Assembly (NCBI GenBank): GCA_028023455.1 | Contig: JAQFVV010000022.1 | Coordinates: 8,389,100-8,453,099, forward strand | DNA from: Epiperipatus broadwayi | Lineage: Eukaryota > Onychophora > Udeonychophora > Euonychophora > Peripatidae | Direction of reading: 5' to 3' | DNA: 64,000 nucleotides | In this document: in pieces, positions 11,241 through 22,681 of the stretch | How positions within the stretch are numbered: position 1 is the stretch's first letter | Layout of the letters: every line of letters starts with the position of its first letter | Position numbers and translations under genes: made by a program | The notes under the pieces: model-generated | What the model was told of the DNA's origin: nothing | The model's database searches: none | The model's input: the letters and a program-made list of their open reading frames with translations, nothing else

Positions 11241-11424
11241 GAAATTTTAGATATGGAAAAAACATTAGAAAAAAAATACTACAGTAATTAAAATATGTGA
11301 TAAATGGCTCATTATAAATTTTTAAGCTTAAAAAACATCTAGTATTCATTGATTTTTTTAAATTTGCAATAGATGGCTCTGAATTAGACTGAATTGCTGT
11401 TTCTAATTCAAAAAACATTTTCAA
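8758..11424 (-). pseudogene. LINE-A EN-RT open frame, 888 codons
   Basis: Reverse-transcribes and integrates its own RNA in the known family. The first ~60 residues look like fortuitous read-through, since homology to LINE-B begins near residue 62. The endonuclease remnant shows GDFN at 129-132, SLIDLVY at 171-177 and SDH at 196-198, but lacks the N-terminal catalytic part. The RT shows LYPVALVPFIKK (459-470), the first catalytic Asp in QLDVVAAFDS (D549), IPQGSPLS (606-613) and the FAYIDD box (D651/D652). The three RT aspartates are intact, so decay is recent in this half. The frame ends at 8,758, before the C-terminal domain, which continues in another frame. Not expected to be mobile because of the missing EN part and the frameshift. 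Confidence 0.9.
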
Positions 11425-12322
11425 TAATTGAAATAATACATTTATATTGTTACCAAGTATAAAAAACTTTATTTTAACTTTACTTAGAAAATGGGGGGGG
11501 GGTGTGTGATTCTATTCAGGCAAGAAAGCAGGAAGATTTTATAAATGAAATTTGATAAAAAAATAATGAATATAAATTTTGAGTGAATTTATTTTTCACA
11601 GATTATAATAAAGTTTTCAATTCATTATATATATTAACTGTAAAAAATACAACTTCACTGACAAATAAAGCCAATGAAATTATAAATATAATGGCATTAA
11701 TTACAAAATCTCTGGTTCCAATAATTTTATCAGATTTGTGCATTTTTCTTTTTTAAAAATATCTTCTAGCCTTTTATTATAAATCCAAGTTCTGCTGAGA
11801 TACAAAAATTAAGCATTTTTTCTGCAATTAGGTTTATTAATGTATACGTATTTGCTGAATGTTTTTATTTATTTATTTTATTTGTAAATGCATATGTTAA
11901 ATAAATGTGAAAAGTTAAAAATAATCTTTTAACTATTTCTAGAATAATAGAACATTTTAAATAAAAAGTATTCAGATTAGCCTTATTCTGAAAGACTAAA
12001 TGTAATTAAATTGAGGCTTAAAATATACAAATAGCTTTCAGTATAAAGTAAGTTTATAGCAAAATTAAATTATTTTCTGTCAATATCAATATTTACAATA
12101 TTTTTAAAACTTCAACAAATTTTTTTTTTTTTTTTTTGGAATTTTAAGATATCAGTATTATATTAAGAAATTAAAAAAAAAACAACCACTTATATCTAAG
12201 CCTTCCTGAATTTTGTATTGAAATTTTTTTCAATTTAAAGATGGTTTATTAATTTTCAAAAAATATATTGTAACAGTCATATTTGTACATTCACGCAACA
12301 AAATCGAGAATTTTGGTAAATT
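11241..12322. other. A+T-rich DNA, nothing recognised
   Basis: Holds a G-run with (TG)n at about 11,493-11,507 and a T-run at 12,120. No coding or structural feature supported. Confidence 0.5.
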
Positions 12323-13210
12323 ATACCAAGGCTGATCTAGATGAGGGTTTGACACCTCAAATCCGACCGCACCTCAACTCCTTCACCAACACTCCCTGAC
12401 TTACTACCCTATGAATGACATATATGAAGTCACACTCGTAATCTCTTATTCCCATGCCGACAGTAGCAAAGGGTGAAGTGAGAGACTCAAGAATAATTAA
12501 CTAAATGCTTGACAGCTTAACTAAACACACACACAACTTATGGCTGGTTATATAATGCTTATATTAATAATTATGGAAAGTGATTCAATATAAACAAAGT
12601 GAATAAGACCACAGACGTTAGTGTTTTAAATTATTTAATCTTGTTCAAAAACACAAACAACAACAATTAAATGTACTGGGCATTCCACTCGCAGGAGGAA
12701 TAGTGAATATATGAACTACAAGTTCTGCAATCTATTGTACTTAGTCATAATCATTTTATTACAGCATACCAAGGCTGATCTAGATGAGAGTTTGACACCT
12801 CAAATCCGACCGCACCTCAACTCCTTCACCAACACTCCCTGACTTACTACCCTATGAATGACATATATGAAGTCACACTCGTAATCTCTTATTCCCATGC
12901 CGACAGTAGCAAAGGGTGAAGTGAGAGACTCAAGAATAATTAACTAAATGCTTGACAGCTTAACTAAACACACACACACAACTTATGGCTAGTTATATAA
13001 TGCTTATATTAAAAATTATGGAAAGTGATTCAATATAAACAAAGTGAATAAGACCACAGACGTTAGTGTTTTAAATTATTTAATCTTGTTCAAAAACACA
13101 AACAACAACAATTAAATGTACTAGGCATTCCACTCGCAGGAGGAATAGTGAATATATGAACTACAAGTTCTGTAATCTATTGTACTTAGTCATAATCATT
13201 TTATTACAGC
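12323..13210. repeat. Near-perfect 443-bp tandem duplication
   Basis: Unit 1 (12,323-12,765) and unit 2 (12,766-13,210) are adjacent direct copies. They begin ATACCAAGGCTGATCTAGAT and end CATTTTATTACAGC. I saw only a handful of substitutions and one extra CA in a short (CA)n run, so the duplication is recent. No long open frame and no relation to the other families here. It could be a two-copy satellite, a recent tandem duplication, or back-to-back non-coding terminal repeats. Confidence 0.95.
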
Positions 13211-13950
13211 ATTTATAAATTAATAATTATTTCTATATCTATAATGATGCCTAAATTATGCTCTGTCATTCCTACTAGGTTTGCTAAGGGTTAAATGAGA
13301 GTGTCAACTTTATATAATGTGTACTCAATTTTATTATTACATAATGAGCATTCACTCTTTATGCAGATATTATTATATAAACTAGATCTGAGGTTCAGAT
13401 CAATGCTGAACAATTAATATAACAGCAGGTGAACTGGTGCTTTGTAGCATAACTTCCGCAACTATGGCGCTACACAAATTACATCAGAGATGCGGCTTGA
13501 ATGTGCCTTTACTCATGAGATTCAGTAATGATTACTCAGTTCTCAGGTACCGGATACTTGCTATATGTGAACATTTAGTTCGGATGATCGAACAGCCTTA
13601 ATATACGATGCTGGATACCAGTGTTCCAATTCTGAAAGAAGTAATGGGAATGATCTTTAAAACCAGTAGTCCATTCAAGAGAGAGCTGTCCGAACTAGGG
13701 ATAATAGGATGGCCCTTAAAACAGAATCCTATCTTAATAAGTATATAATAGCAAGGCATAATGCACCAAAGTGCTTCATAAAAGCCCATTCACAACGCTT
13801 TCTAAATATTAATTATTAAAGTTAGTAAAGCGCTAAATCTATAGTTTCATTCTGTGAAACTACCCTACACCAGTTAGCTGAATTAGCATACTTAAACTGT
13901 GCTAAAAAGAAATTTATTAAAATGCTCTAGTTTACGAATTAACCTACATA
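13211..13950. other. A+T-rich DNA, nothing recognised
   Basis: No supported gene. The 63-codon minus frame at 13,598-13,789 has no recognisable features. Confidence 0.5.
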
Positions 13951-13958
13951 ATCTATGA

Positions 13959-14426
13959 CAGGGGTGGGCAAATAGTGGCCCGAGGGCCACACGCAGCCCT
14001 CTTAAGAGTTTTTATGCGGCCCTCCAAGACAATCAGGAAAATCTATCTTAAACTGAGATTTCCTTCCTGTGCACGACCGAAGATTCATCTATTATTTTCC
14101 ACTAGGATGGCCACATCAATACACATGCACAGTGTAGATACTATGTGCAGGGCTTTTCCAGTTGATCTAGTTAATTTCAATTTTGTCTTTGCATTAGCAA
14201 ATATATACATTTCCAATTTTAGTGAAACCATGAACCCTCCGAAAAATCAGTGATGAATGTCATGTGTTTAATGAAGAATGGACAAACAAATATTTCTTTG
14301 GTAATACAGGGAATAAAGCAGTGTGTTTATTGCGCCATGAAAAAAAGGTATGACCCTCCGCAAACCTTCACTTTTACAAAGTGGCCCCCGATGTGGCCCT
14401 CGAGCCAAAACAATTGCCCACCCCTG
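13959..14426. mobile_element. hAT-type element, internally deleted (MITE-like), 468 bp
   Basis: The ends are perfect inverted repeats CAGGGGTGGGCAA / TTGCCCACCCCTG, extended by GC-rich GTGGCCCGAGGGCCAC-like sequence on both sides. This terminal type is well known from hAT elements. The flanks ATCTATGA (13,951-13,958) and GTCTATGA (14,427-14,434) are an 8-bp target duplication with one mismatch, as expected for hAT. The interior retains a scrap of transposase but is far too short to be autonomous. Confidence 0.85.
14240..14353 (+). pseudogene. hAT transposase N-terminal scrap
   Basis: One plus frame reads RKISDECHVFNEEWTNKYFF, then GNKAVCLLRHEKK and a stop. This matches the general form of the N terminus of hAT transposases of the ZBED5/SCAND3/GTF2IRD2-like type, which start with a basic KRK motif, an (E/D)CR-x-F-x-x-x-W segment and YFF, then a zinc finger. 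The finger cysteines after CLL are missing (CLLRH in place of a CxxC) and the rest of the transposase is deleted. The family match is from memory of family motifs, not from a search. Confidence 0.6.
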
Positions 14427-14559
14427 GTCTATGATAATAAACTAAGGAGGGCTAAAGCATATTTGGGACTTAAACTTGGCTAATTACTGACAATATGCTT
14501 TAAAATGTCACTCTCTCTTATTTAACTAAACAGACCTTTAATAAGCAAACCTGTATGAA

Positions 14560-14582
14560 ATATTAAGCTAAAACATAGCAGC

Positions 14583-14624
<42 letters not shown>

Positions 14625-14665
14625 ACCTACTCATATATATATATATATATATGAGTAGGTTTTCA
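14560..14665. repeat. (AT)n microsatellite with hairpin
   Basis: A run of about 40 bases of TA dinucleotides is followed by TGAAAACCTACTCAT (14,620-14,634), another TA run, and ATGAGTAGGTTTTCA (14,651-14,665). The two 15-mers are perfect reverse complements, so the whole can form a long stem. Confidence 0.85.
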
Positions 14666-17113
14666 GACCAGAGATTTAGAAGTGTGCCCAAAAGCAGCAT
14701 GAGTTAATTTACTTGAGAACAAAAGCATCTCTTTATGTTTATAATAATTAGTAATCTCCGCTCTGAAGGCATAGCATAAATTAATAAATGCATTGTAATA
14801 ATATATATATATAGGCACAAGTATAGATGAGAATAGAGAAAATAATAAGACAGTCATTATCTTCTTACAAGTTGAATTTAAAAGATTTAAGAGAAATTGA
14901 GATTAGGCAAGATTTACATTTTAGCTTTTTAAAGTTGTTTTAAAATTATACAAATTGAAATACACTTATCTAACACAGTTTAATTAATTTATGAGATTTA
15001 AGTTTAAAAGTTTGTGCACATTACTTATATGTTACAGCTAGCTTTAGGAAAGATTTAGAATTGCTATAGCATTAGGTTAGCTTGGTTGAGAATTTATTAC
15101 CGGTGGTTCAACTATGAAGGCTTGCAGCTTGACAGATTACACACACATGCATGGGCTGGTTCATCGGCTGTTCTTTCTATGGGCTATTCTTTCAGGTAGG
15201 CTGGGGTTTGGGTCCTCCATTTCCATAAACAGTTCTAGCCGCCAAGGAGGCAGCAATGACAGTCTCTAGCCACTGGTCCCCATAACAAAACTGGGCACAC
15301 TGCCTAGATATAAGTTAACACGGGAGTAAAGCAAAATGTTTGCTGTTCATTTCAAACTGCAGTTTTTATATTTCTTTACCCCCCTCTCACAAGCCATTAA
15401 TATCTTTATTTTTAAACTTTACAACTTAAGAAGTCACTAATTTTATCAACTTCAAACGAACTGGCTGGATTTATTTCAGCAGACACTGTCAATGCTTGTG
15501 AATTGTTCTAACTTTTATTTTATAAGATTCATAAAGTTTGGCTGGATTTATTGCAGGCAAATGCTGTCAATGCTTGTTAATTGTTCTAACTTTTATTTTA
15601 TAAGATCTATAAAGCCCATTTCTCAGTTTAGTGTGAAGTAATTGAGATAGCCATAAACCTTGAATTTCTTTTTTTAAAACAGTGAATTTCTTTTTTTTTT
15701 TCAAAGAGATTCAAGCTGCCAACAATTGGCATATATCTAAGAAAAAGACCTCTGAATTTAATTACTATATGTGAATACTAGTAATTTAGTAAATTGAATA
15801 ACAAAGGCAGTTTGGAAATAACTTAGAAAACTTGTAATGTTTAGCAAACCGATTACATTACAGTTACCTTCGCATATATACATACATAGATATGACTTCA
15901 TATATATACAATGTCCACAGCTTAAACCAAATTTAATAACTTAAAATCATAAAACAAATCTTTATATGAAATTATAAAGACGTATACATTATACATAATA
16001 ATATCAATCAGATGTGTGAATATACAATTTTTCGCAAATAAAAATATTTATCTAATATTACAAAATGCTCATACAACCATTTAAAATAGTAGATGTGTGC
16101 AGATGTACAATTACACACATATACACATAAATATACGCATATATATATATTAATTACCTAGTATACGGTTATATACTTGCATCTCTAGGGTTTGAATTAG
16201 GAAAACGAAGACTACTATGTTATATAGTAGGTGAAACTGTATGATGGCTAAATCATACTGTTTCAATATTGATAATTATAAAAATCAAATTGTTACTGAA
16301 ATAAATGAAATTATATTTTTTTTAAAAAAAAAAAAACTTTCAAAATAACCTTCATCATGACAAATAAAACATAAGAAATGGCTATCACATTGTGCAGAGA
16401 ATGACTGGAAGAAAAACTACTCTTACTTTCTTATTGCATCTGCCCTCTAGGTACAAAACTAAAAACTAAAATACAGATTCTTTAACTTTAAAAATAAATT
16501 ACTGAATTGAATGAAATCAGATCAAGTGAGTAACTAATACAAAGTAACTTTAGTCTTGTGATCATTCTTAAACAAAATAAATACAAGTAGCACCATTCCA
16601 GTCCAAAATAAAATTGGTTTTAAAAAATTTAACAAGTAATATGTCTATAATAAAATAATTTAAATAGGAAAAAGTAATTTTTAAAAAATATTAAAGTTTA
16701 GACTAATAAATGTTAAGTTTTTAAATAAATAGTAATTATCTTGGATTTAATCACTTTTTAAAATATAAAAACAGTTTATTAATAAAAATGGTATGTGAAT
16801 GTAATGAACAATCACAAATCTAAGATATGTTTTCATTATATAATGCATTTAATGTAATGTTAGTTACTGATGAGGTCATAATTGCTTAATAAAGTTTTAA
16901 TTAATAAAATAACATTTTTTTATGGTTTGTAAAAATATTATAAATAAAAATAGTAAAATATTATGTTTTAATCTCCATGCTTTTAGGAAAAAAATTATGG
17001 CCATATACATTGTAACCTTACGATATCACTGTAAATTGGTTATTATAAATTTAAAACTAAAAATTTTATTGGCTTTAATTTTTATAGTTAAGCAAATACA
17101 TTTATCACTGTCA
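14666..17113. other. Mostly A+T-rich DNA, no gene; contains a 77-bp tandem duplication
   Basis: A less A/T-biased patch at about 15,110-15,310 has no recognised content. The interval also holds the tandem duplication listed separately and (TA)n near 16,140. Confidence 0.5.
15462..15615. repeat. 77-bp tandem duplication
   Basis: TGGCTGGATTTATT at 15,462 recurs at 15,539, with the following GCTGTCAATGCTTGT(G/T)AATTG and the TTTTATTTTATAAGAT end also repeated. There are a few substitutions between copies. Confidence 0.9.
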
Positions 17114-17128
17114 TTAATTGTATAGCAT

Positions 17129-17448
17129 TAAACAAGGCAAAACTATCCATACAGTAGTGCCACCCTGTGCCAACCAGAGTAATCAATGAATGTCAGAAGG
17201 CTTGTGCATAAAATCCCTATGTAGTGCCTATTCATCCAATATCCCCAGACTAGTTTCTGGCTTGTGGTCTTCGTCAGTGAGGAGCCTTGGACCTGAGAGC
17301 ACTGCACCTAGATTTTAGGATCTAATGCAACCCCCCAGCAGCCACCTTTTAACTCTACTTAACTACAAAACTATAAGAATGAAATTGCCTTGTTTAATAA
17401 CAATTATGTGCTAGTATAAGAGATAGTGATCATGTGATGTTTAGTGGT
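17129..17448 (-). mobile_element. Retroposon family P, copy 1, with 15-bp target duplication
   Basis: The insert is flanked by exact direct repeats TTAATTGTATAGCAT at 17,114-17,128 and 17,449-17,463. Read on the minus strand its 3' half aligns with 61,490-61,709: the landmarks are CTGACGAAGACCACAAGCCA, GAAACTAGTCTGGGGATATT, GATTACTCTGG and, at the 3' end, a CTACTGTATGG box and AGTTTTGCC. Its 5' end differs from the 61-kb copy. Variable 5' end, constant 3' end and a target duplication of this size indicate reverse transcription. No open frame, so it must use another element's enzymes, possibly those of a PLE. Confidence 0.7.
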
Positions 17449-17463
17449 TTAATTGTATAGCAT

Positions 17464-19544
17464 CTTAGATAATCAATATCATGTTTAATAGTATCTCATG
17501 TTTATGAGAAAATATATAATTTTATAAAGCATTTTTGAATGGCTTTCCAAGCAGATTTTATTATCGATGCTTGTATAGAATACATACACATATATTTTGT
17601 CATTATTCTTATTAAGGAACAAAGATATCAAATAATATAAACAAATAGAAGTGAAATAGAAGTGCACACAATTTCATACAGAAATAAAGAATAGAATTAC
17701 AAATTTATCATTACCACACAAATATTTTGAGGTAAAGCAATTATATTTGCATTATACTTTTATTTATGTGCAGAATAAACAGTTCTTACATTTATATTTT
17801 GTATGCGTGTGTGTGGAAGCCTACATATTTAGATTTTTATTTAGCCAAGATTGATTTAAAGACTAGAATATTTATTAAACAATAAATTATTTGTTAAAGG
17901 GTTAGTTTAAATTTAATCGAATGAATATCTGAGAACATTATAATTTTATGATTTATTTATTATAAATAAATGTTTGTAGAATTAGTTTAAAATCCGGAAA
18001 TGAAAATGAAGTGATTGAAAAGATTGGAATTATGATTTAATTTTAAAAATATATTTATTGACATAATAAAATTGTACAGATGAATAATAAATACACTTTG
18101 TTAATGTTGGCTCCTCCATTGCTGGCATTGGCTTTTTCCATCAAGACTGGCTTGATAATGTGGAAGTCCTAGGTCTGGTAGATGTATGGCAGAACCATTC
18201 TCTGCACTAGCAGGTTGATGTATGAGTAAATAGCATTCCATTTTGTTGTTATTGACCACCCCTTTTGATGTTGGCCCAATAATGCTAATGTGTCAGCTGG
18301 AATACATGTAGTGTGAAATCAATGCCTCTCTAGTAGAATCCGGCATGTTGCATCATAGACTACTTCATTTACGATACACTACAATGTGGATATATCAGGT
18401 CCAATATTCATCTAGAGTCTGTGGGCCATACTAGTAGGCTCCATGTATTCATAAATAAGAATCAATTATGATTTGTCTTTTTTTTTTATTTTTAAACATG
18501 TTTCTAAAATTTTGACTTTAAAAAAATGTTAACTTTAACATTTGCCCAGCAATAACCTTGATGACTTCTTCCAATATTTCATAAACAAACCAAGAAACCC
18601 CAATGCATGATGGAGAATATTCTATAATCTAGACATCAAGAAATAACTGATATAAAAGCTGAAGTTTAGAAAATCCAGAGCTTCACAAATTTTTATTATA
18701 TTCAGAATCTAAACAAGTTCAAATTTTTAAATAGCTATTTTGTTTGGCATCTTCATGATGATTGGCTAGATTAAGTAATCTAATCATTTTCTTATTGTAT
18801 GATTTTAATTATTTTAATTTTAAAAATCCACTCCAAAATCTATTCTGTATTTTGATGTCTGCTTTTGAAGTTTCCTATAAACTATTCTCAAGATCATTGT
18901 CATAAAAATGAAAGATAAAGTTTGTGCTACTATATATTCACATTCAACACTAGTATTTATTTTATATGCTTCAGATTTTCTGCCAACTGTAACAATCCTT
19001 TTTTTAAATATTTCAGCCAATTTCAAACATTGCTACAAACCTTTTAAATTAACCCAGTCAAATACCTTAAGAAAACTGATAAATGCAAAACTATGCCAAA
19101 TCTTTGGTAATTATTTATTTATTAGTACAAATAAACTTTTCAATAATTAGTTGCCATTATAATTAATGCAGTCTTATCCCATTTTTTAAAATCTAAATAG
19201 GAACAATAGAAGCACTCTTTTAAAATCTGATGATACATGATCATAGTTCTATATATTTTTACAATCTCCAATAATGTCACCCCCATATTGAAATTTTTAC
19301 AGGTATCTTATCAACTGCAATATTTTCAATTTTAATATTATAAAGAGCTGTTTTAACCACCATTTTTTAGATAATCAATATGATGATCAAAATTCATGTC
19401 TCATCTTCTTGAAATATCATTGCTACTAAACAAATGATGCTATTTATGAATTTAATAATGTTATTTTTTTAGGTTAATTTATTATCCTCAGTGCATTATA
19501 GCTCTGGAATTCAAGATCCATGGATTGTGGTCCAGTCCTATCAT
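17464..19544. other. A+T-rich DNA; one less A/T-biased patch at 18,080-18,450
   Basis: The patch at 18,080-18,450 is unique in the window. On the minus strand it gives a stop-interrupted reading with plausible protein composition, but I could not assign it. The rest is low-complexity. Confidence 0.4.
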
Positions 19545-19690
19545 TCCTGATACTCAAACTTCTTATTATTCGATGAGTAGGCACTAGACAGGGATTTTAT
19601 GCACAAACCTTTTTGCATTCATTGTTTACTCTGGCTTTCACTGAGTGGTGCTACTTATGGATAGTTTAGCCTCTGTGTGAATTCCCAAGT
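19545..19690 (+). mobile_element. Retroposon family P, copy 2 (3' end only)
   Basis: Homologous to 61,590-61,700. Shared landmarks are CGATGAGTAGGCACTAGACA, GGGATTTTATGCACAA, TTACTCTGG, GTGGTGCTACTTATGGATAG and TTTAGCC. The 5' half with the CTGAYGAAG motif is missing. No target duplication was found. Confidence 0.6.
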
Positions 19691-20189
19691 AATAAACTAT
19701 ACATTTATTTTTAATGCCCCCCCCCCAAAAAAAAAAAAGTTCTAAAGTTGGTCATAGTCACCAAATGATTATAACGCCTTTGGAGGTTTCATTAAACAAT
19801 TATTTTTAAAGGATCTTTATTAGTTTTTGGATATTTGCCGTTAAATATGTGTATTACTTATGAAACACCTCATTTAATTTATTCTGATAAGCAGATAATG
19901 CAATATTTTCTTCTAATTAAGTCGATCATTTGTGGCATTCTTATTTTTAATGAACCCAAGAACAGACTTTCTTCTATCCATCACATATTCTTTAAAGGAA
20001 TTCCATGTCTCAGAAATATGGCAAGCTTGAAAATTTAAACTAGAACATTAGTTTTTATTAGATGTTGAAATTTAGTACCAAGTGTAGCTACATCTAAGAA
20101 CAAATGTCCATATAGTGGTTCTCAGATTGACCCCACAACCTTTTTAAGGACCCAAGGTTTTTCCACTTGTTCATGAGATTCATCATCAC
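19691..20189. other. A+T-rich DNA, nothing firm
   Basis: A short TAGTGGTTCTCAGATTGACC stretch at about 20,115 faintly resembles a hAT end but has no partner. No gene supported. Confidence 0.4.
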
Positions 20190-20206
20190 CTTCAGGAGGC
20201 ACTGGC

Positions 20207-20908
20207 TTGGTCATCACAAGAAGCTACCATTTTTCATCCTTTAAAATTTTATATATCGACTCAAACCTACTTATAGTCACTTTTCATCACCATACTGTTG
20301 CATTCAACATAATTTTTGTTTACATACCTCCTGGACCAGCTGTTATCTCGAGATTACTGCTTACCATCAACTCACTACTATCATCAACTTCTTACCCTGT
20401 TATCTTAATGGGTGATTTTAACATGAGTTATCACACTTTTGTTTCAAAGTGGCTATATCAACTTGCAATACCACTAATGAGTGCTGAAGATTCCTTACCA
20501 CCCAACACCATCTCTTTCTACAACAGTCATTACACCTCACTTATTGACCTGTATTTTTATTCATCCATGCTTCATCACTTAATTAAGTTAACACTTAATC
20601 CCTCACCTTTCTCTGATCATTCTAGCCAAATGCTTGAACTCAATCTAAGTATAATGCAAACATCAACAATTCAACTTCATAAAACAATAAGAATAATTCT
20701 TCCTGCACACACTTCTGAATTTTTGTACTCTGAAACATATATTATGTTATTTAAACTTATCACTATGCAACTTGATCCTGTTCAATGGTACATTTCTTTT
20801 ATCAACATTCTGTCATTAAATATAAATCATATTACCCAAGCCACACCACCACCCTCAAGACTCCTGACTCTGGCCGATGAGCTACATAAAAGAATCACCA
20901 TGTGTTAA
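20207..20908 (+). pseudogene. LINE-B endonuclease remnant
   Basis: A 233-codon frame matches the C-terminal two-thirds of an APE-like endonuclease, which nicks target DNA. GDFN lies at residues 69-72, SLIDLYFY at 111-118 and SDH at 136-138. The N-terminal catalytic Asn/Glu motifs are absent because the element starts only just upstream, at about 20,190. Confidence 0.8.
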
Positions 20909-21250
20909 TCTGCTCCAGATTACTATGCACGTATAAAAAGACTTACAAAAATTTACAATGACACCTGTAATGCTCTAAAAGAGTACCTTGCCATAAAAAA
21001 GAAAAAAATCTGTCTAACAAAACAACACACCTGGACATGAGGGTATATTAGATGGGCTCTGGGATATCCTTCTACTGTCAGAGTTCCACAAGCACTTGAA
21101 ATCAATGGTGTTACCAAAGCCGGACACAATATGATAGAGCCAATATACAAATACTTCAAACAAAAGCTGTAGTCACATTGTGCCTTCACACCACCTGGAG
21201 ATCTATTTGGCCAACTGGAGTTAGATAAACATTTCCATGCTACTGATTTC

Positions 21251-22037
21251 TTGCTGAAGCTAATCGCAATTCCAAACACTTGTCATCCAGGGCCACGTGG
21301 AATCCCCAAATTTGTATTTTCACATCTCAGCCAGTTTACCACCACATATCTATGTGATTTAGCAAATTATCTATCACAAAGGCTGTTTAACATAAAAGAT
21401 CTATATCCAATCTCTTTAGTTCCATTCATCAAAAATCAAGCTTTAATATCCAATCTATCTAATCTGCGACCAATCTCCATGATCCCCCTTAGTATTAAAA
21501 TTCTGGAAAAGGTGCTAAAAGATAAAATTGAACCATATCTCCTCCCTCTATTATCACCAATGCAACATGCAAAAAAAGGCTCCTCAGCAGGCTAAGCTGC
21601 CCTCATTTTCAAAACCATTGTAAACTCAGTTAGAGAGCAGAAAAAATGCTCCCATGGCTGTTCAAATTGACATTGAGGCTGCTTTTGACTCAGTCCCTAT
21701 TGAAATTTTAATTGAAACACTTGCAGACACCAAAATACCATGCAATCTCTTATACCTACTAACCAGTCTACTCCTTAGTCATGAAATCCATATTACAATG
21801 AATGGTAGAACATCACCTTCTTTTTCTCCCCACCAATCCATACCTCAAGGATCTCCACTCAGTTCATTATTATTTATGTTCTACATTAACGCTCTCATAA
21901 ACAAAATACAAAAAATTTTACAAGGAATCCAAATTCCACACACTGGACAATATGTACCATGTATTGCATACATGGATGATTTTACTGTTTTTCTTACATC
22001 CAAAAAACAACTACCTACTCTGGAAAAAAATACTTAA
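21251..22037 (+). pseudogene. LINE-B reverse transcriptase fragments
   Basis: Two frames (21,251-21,595 and 21,654-22,037), separated by a stop (GSSAG then stop) and about 60 bp, carry RT motifs. These include LRPISMIPLSIKILEKVLK, MAVQIDIEAAFDSV with the first catalytic Asp, SIPQGSPLSSLLF, and AYMDD with both remaining aspartates. After 22,037 translation continues in an overlapping frame, so an indel lies between about 21,990 and 22,035. The active-site residues survive although the frame is lost. Confidence 0.85.
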
Positions 22038-22524
22038 TGAATACACCCTCAAATATAAACTCAAAATCAATATTAACAAAACATCAGCTTGGTCTCTTTA
22101 CACTGGCAAGATAAATACACAAGTTTATCATGGGAAACCAACTAAATTCCTTGGTTTTCCTTTCTACCTAGGCCCCTCTGCAATGAGACAAAACATCCAA
22201 AAAAAACTGAAAGATGATGCTGAACGTACAACCACTTCTCTCTCCAAAACCTACCTTTCACTATATGCAAAAGTATGCCTATTCAATCAGCTTGTAACTA
22301 CAAAAATAACCTATTACTCACCAATCATAAATTTCACTAAATCTTTCACATCATCCATTTACTCACTCTGCAGCAAGTTATTATTCAATCAGCTTGTAAC
22401 TACAAAAATAACCTATTACTCACCAATCATAAATTTCACTAAATCTTTCACATCGTCCATTTACTCACTCTGCAGCAAGTTATTATGGTGCAGAAAAGTA
22501 GTCCATCTCTGTAAAACAACTTAG
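21952..22524 (+). pseudogene. LINE-B RT thumb with in-frame tandem duplication
   Basis: A 190-codon frame continues the RT after the YMDD box (LKININKTSAWSLYTG, then FLGFPFYLGPSAMRQNIQKK, both also recognisable in LINE-A). Within it a 34-residue stretch beginning FNQLVTTKITYYSPII is present twice in succession. LINE-A has this segment once. The duplication is 102 bp, so it keeps the frame. Confidence 0.85.
22281..22484 (+). repeat. 102-bp tandem duplication inside LINE-B
   Basis: Units 22,281-22,382 and 22,383-22,484, both starting ATTCAATCAGCTTGTAACTA. I see one difference (CATCATCC against CATCGTCC). The copies are far more alike than LINE-B is to LINE-A, so this arose after LINE-B inserted or shortly before. 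Confidence 0.95.
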
Positions 22525-22681
22525 TCTTCCAACAACTAGAAATGGATTAGGTCTTCACTCCATACAAATTTTTCACAAACAAAAAAGTATTAATCTCCTA
22601 GCTGCACTGATAAGTTTTCCAGCCCTTGAATGCATTCTTCAAATAACACCCACAGACCAACCACCACCTTCACACAGATAT

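Noticed and set aside
13975-14483. 92- and 77-codon plus frames
   Set aside because: They cross the hAT terminal repeats and are out of frame with the recognisable transposase scrap.
14580-14660. (AT)n run as an origin or regulatory element
   Set aside because: A simple microsatellite with self-complementary flanks explains it.
20110-20160. hAT end resembling TGGTTCTCA..GACC
   Set aside because: No matching opposite end or target duplication, and the match is short.
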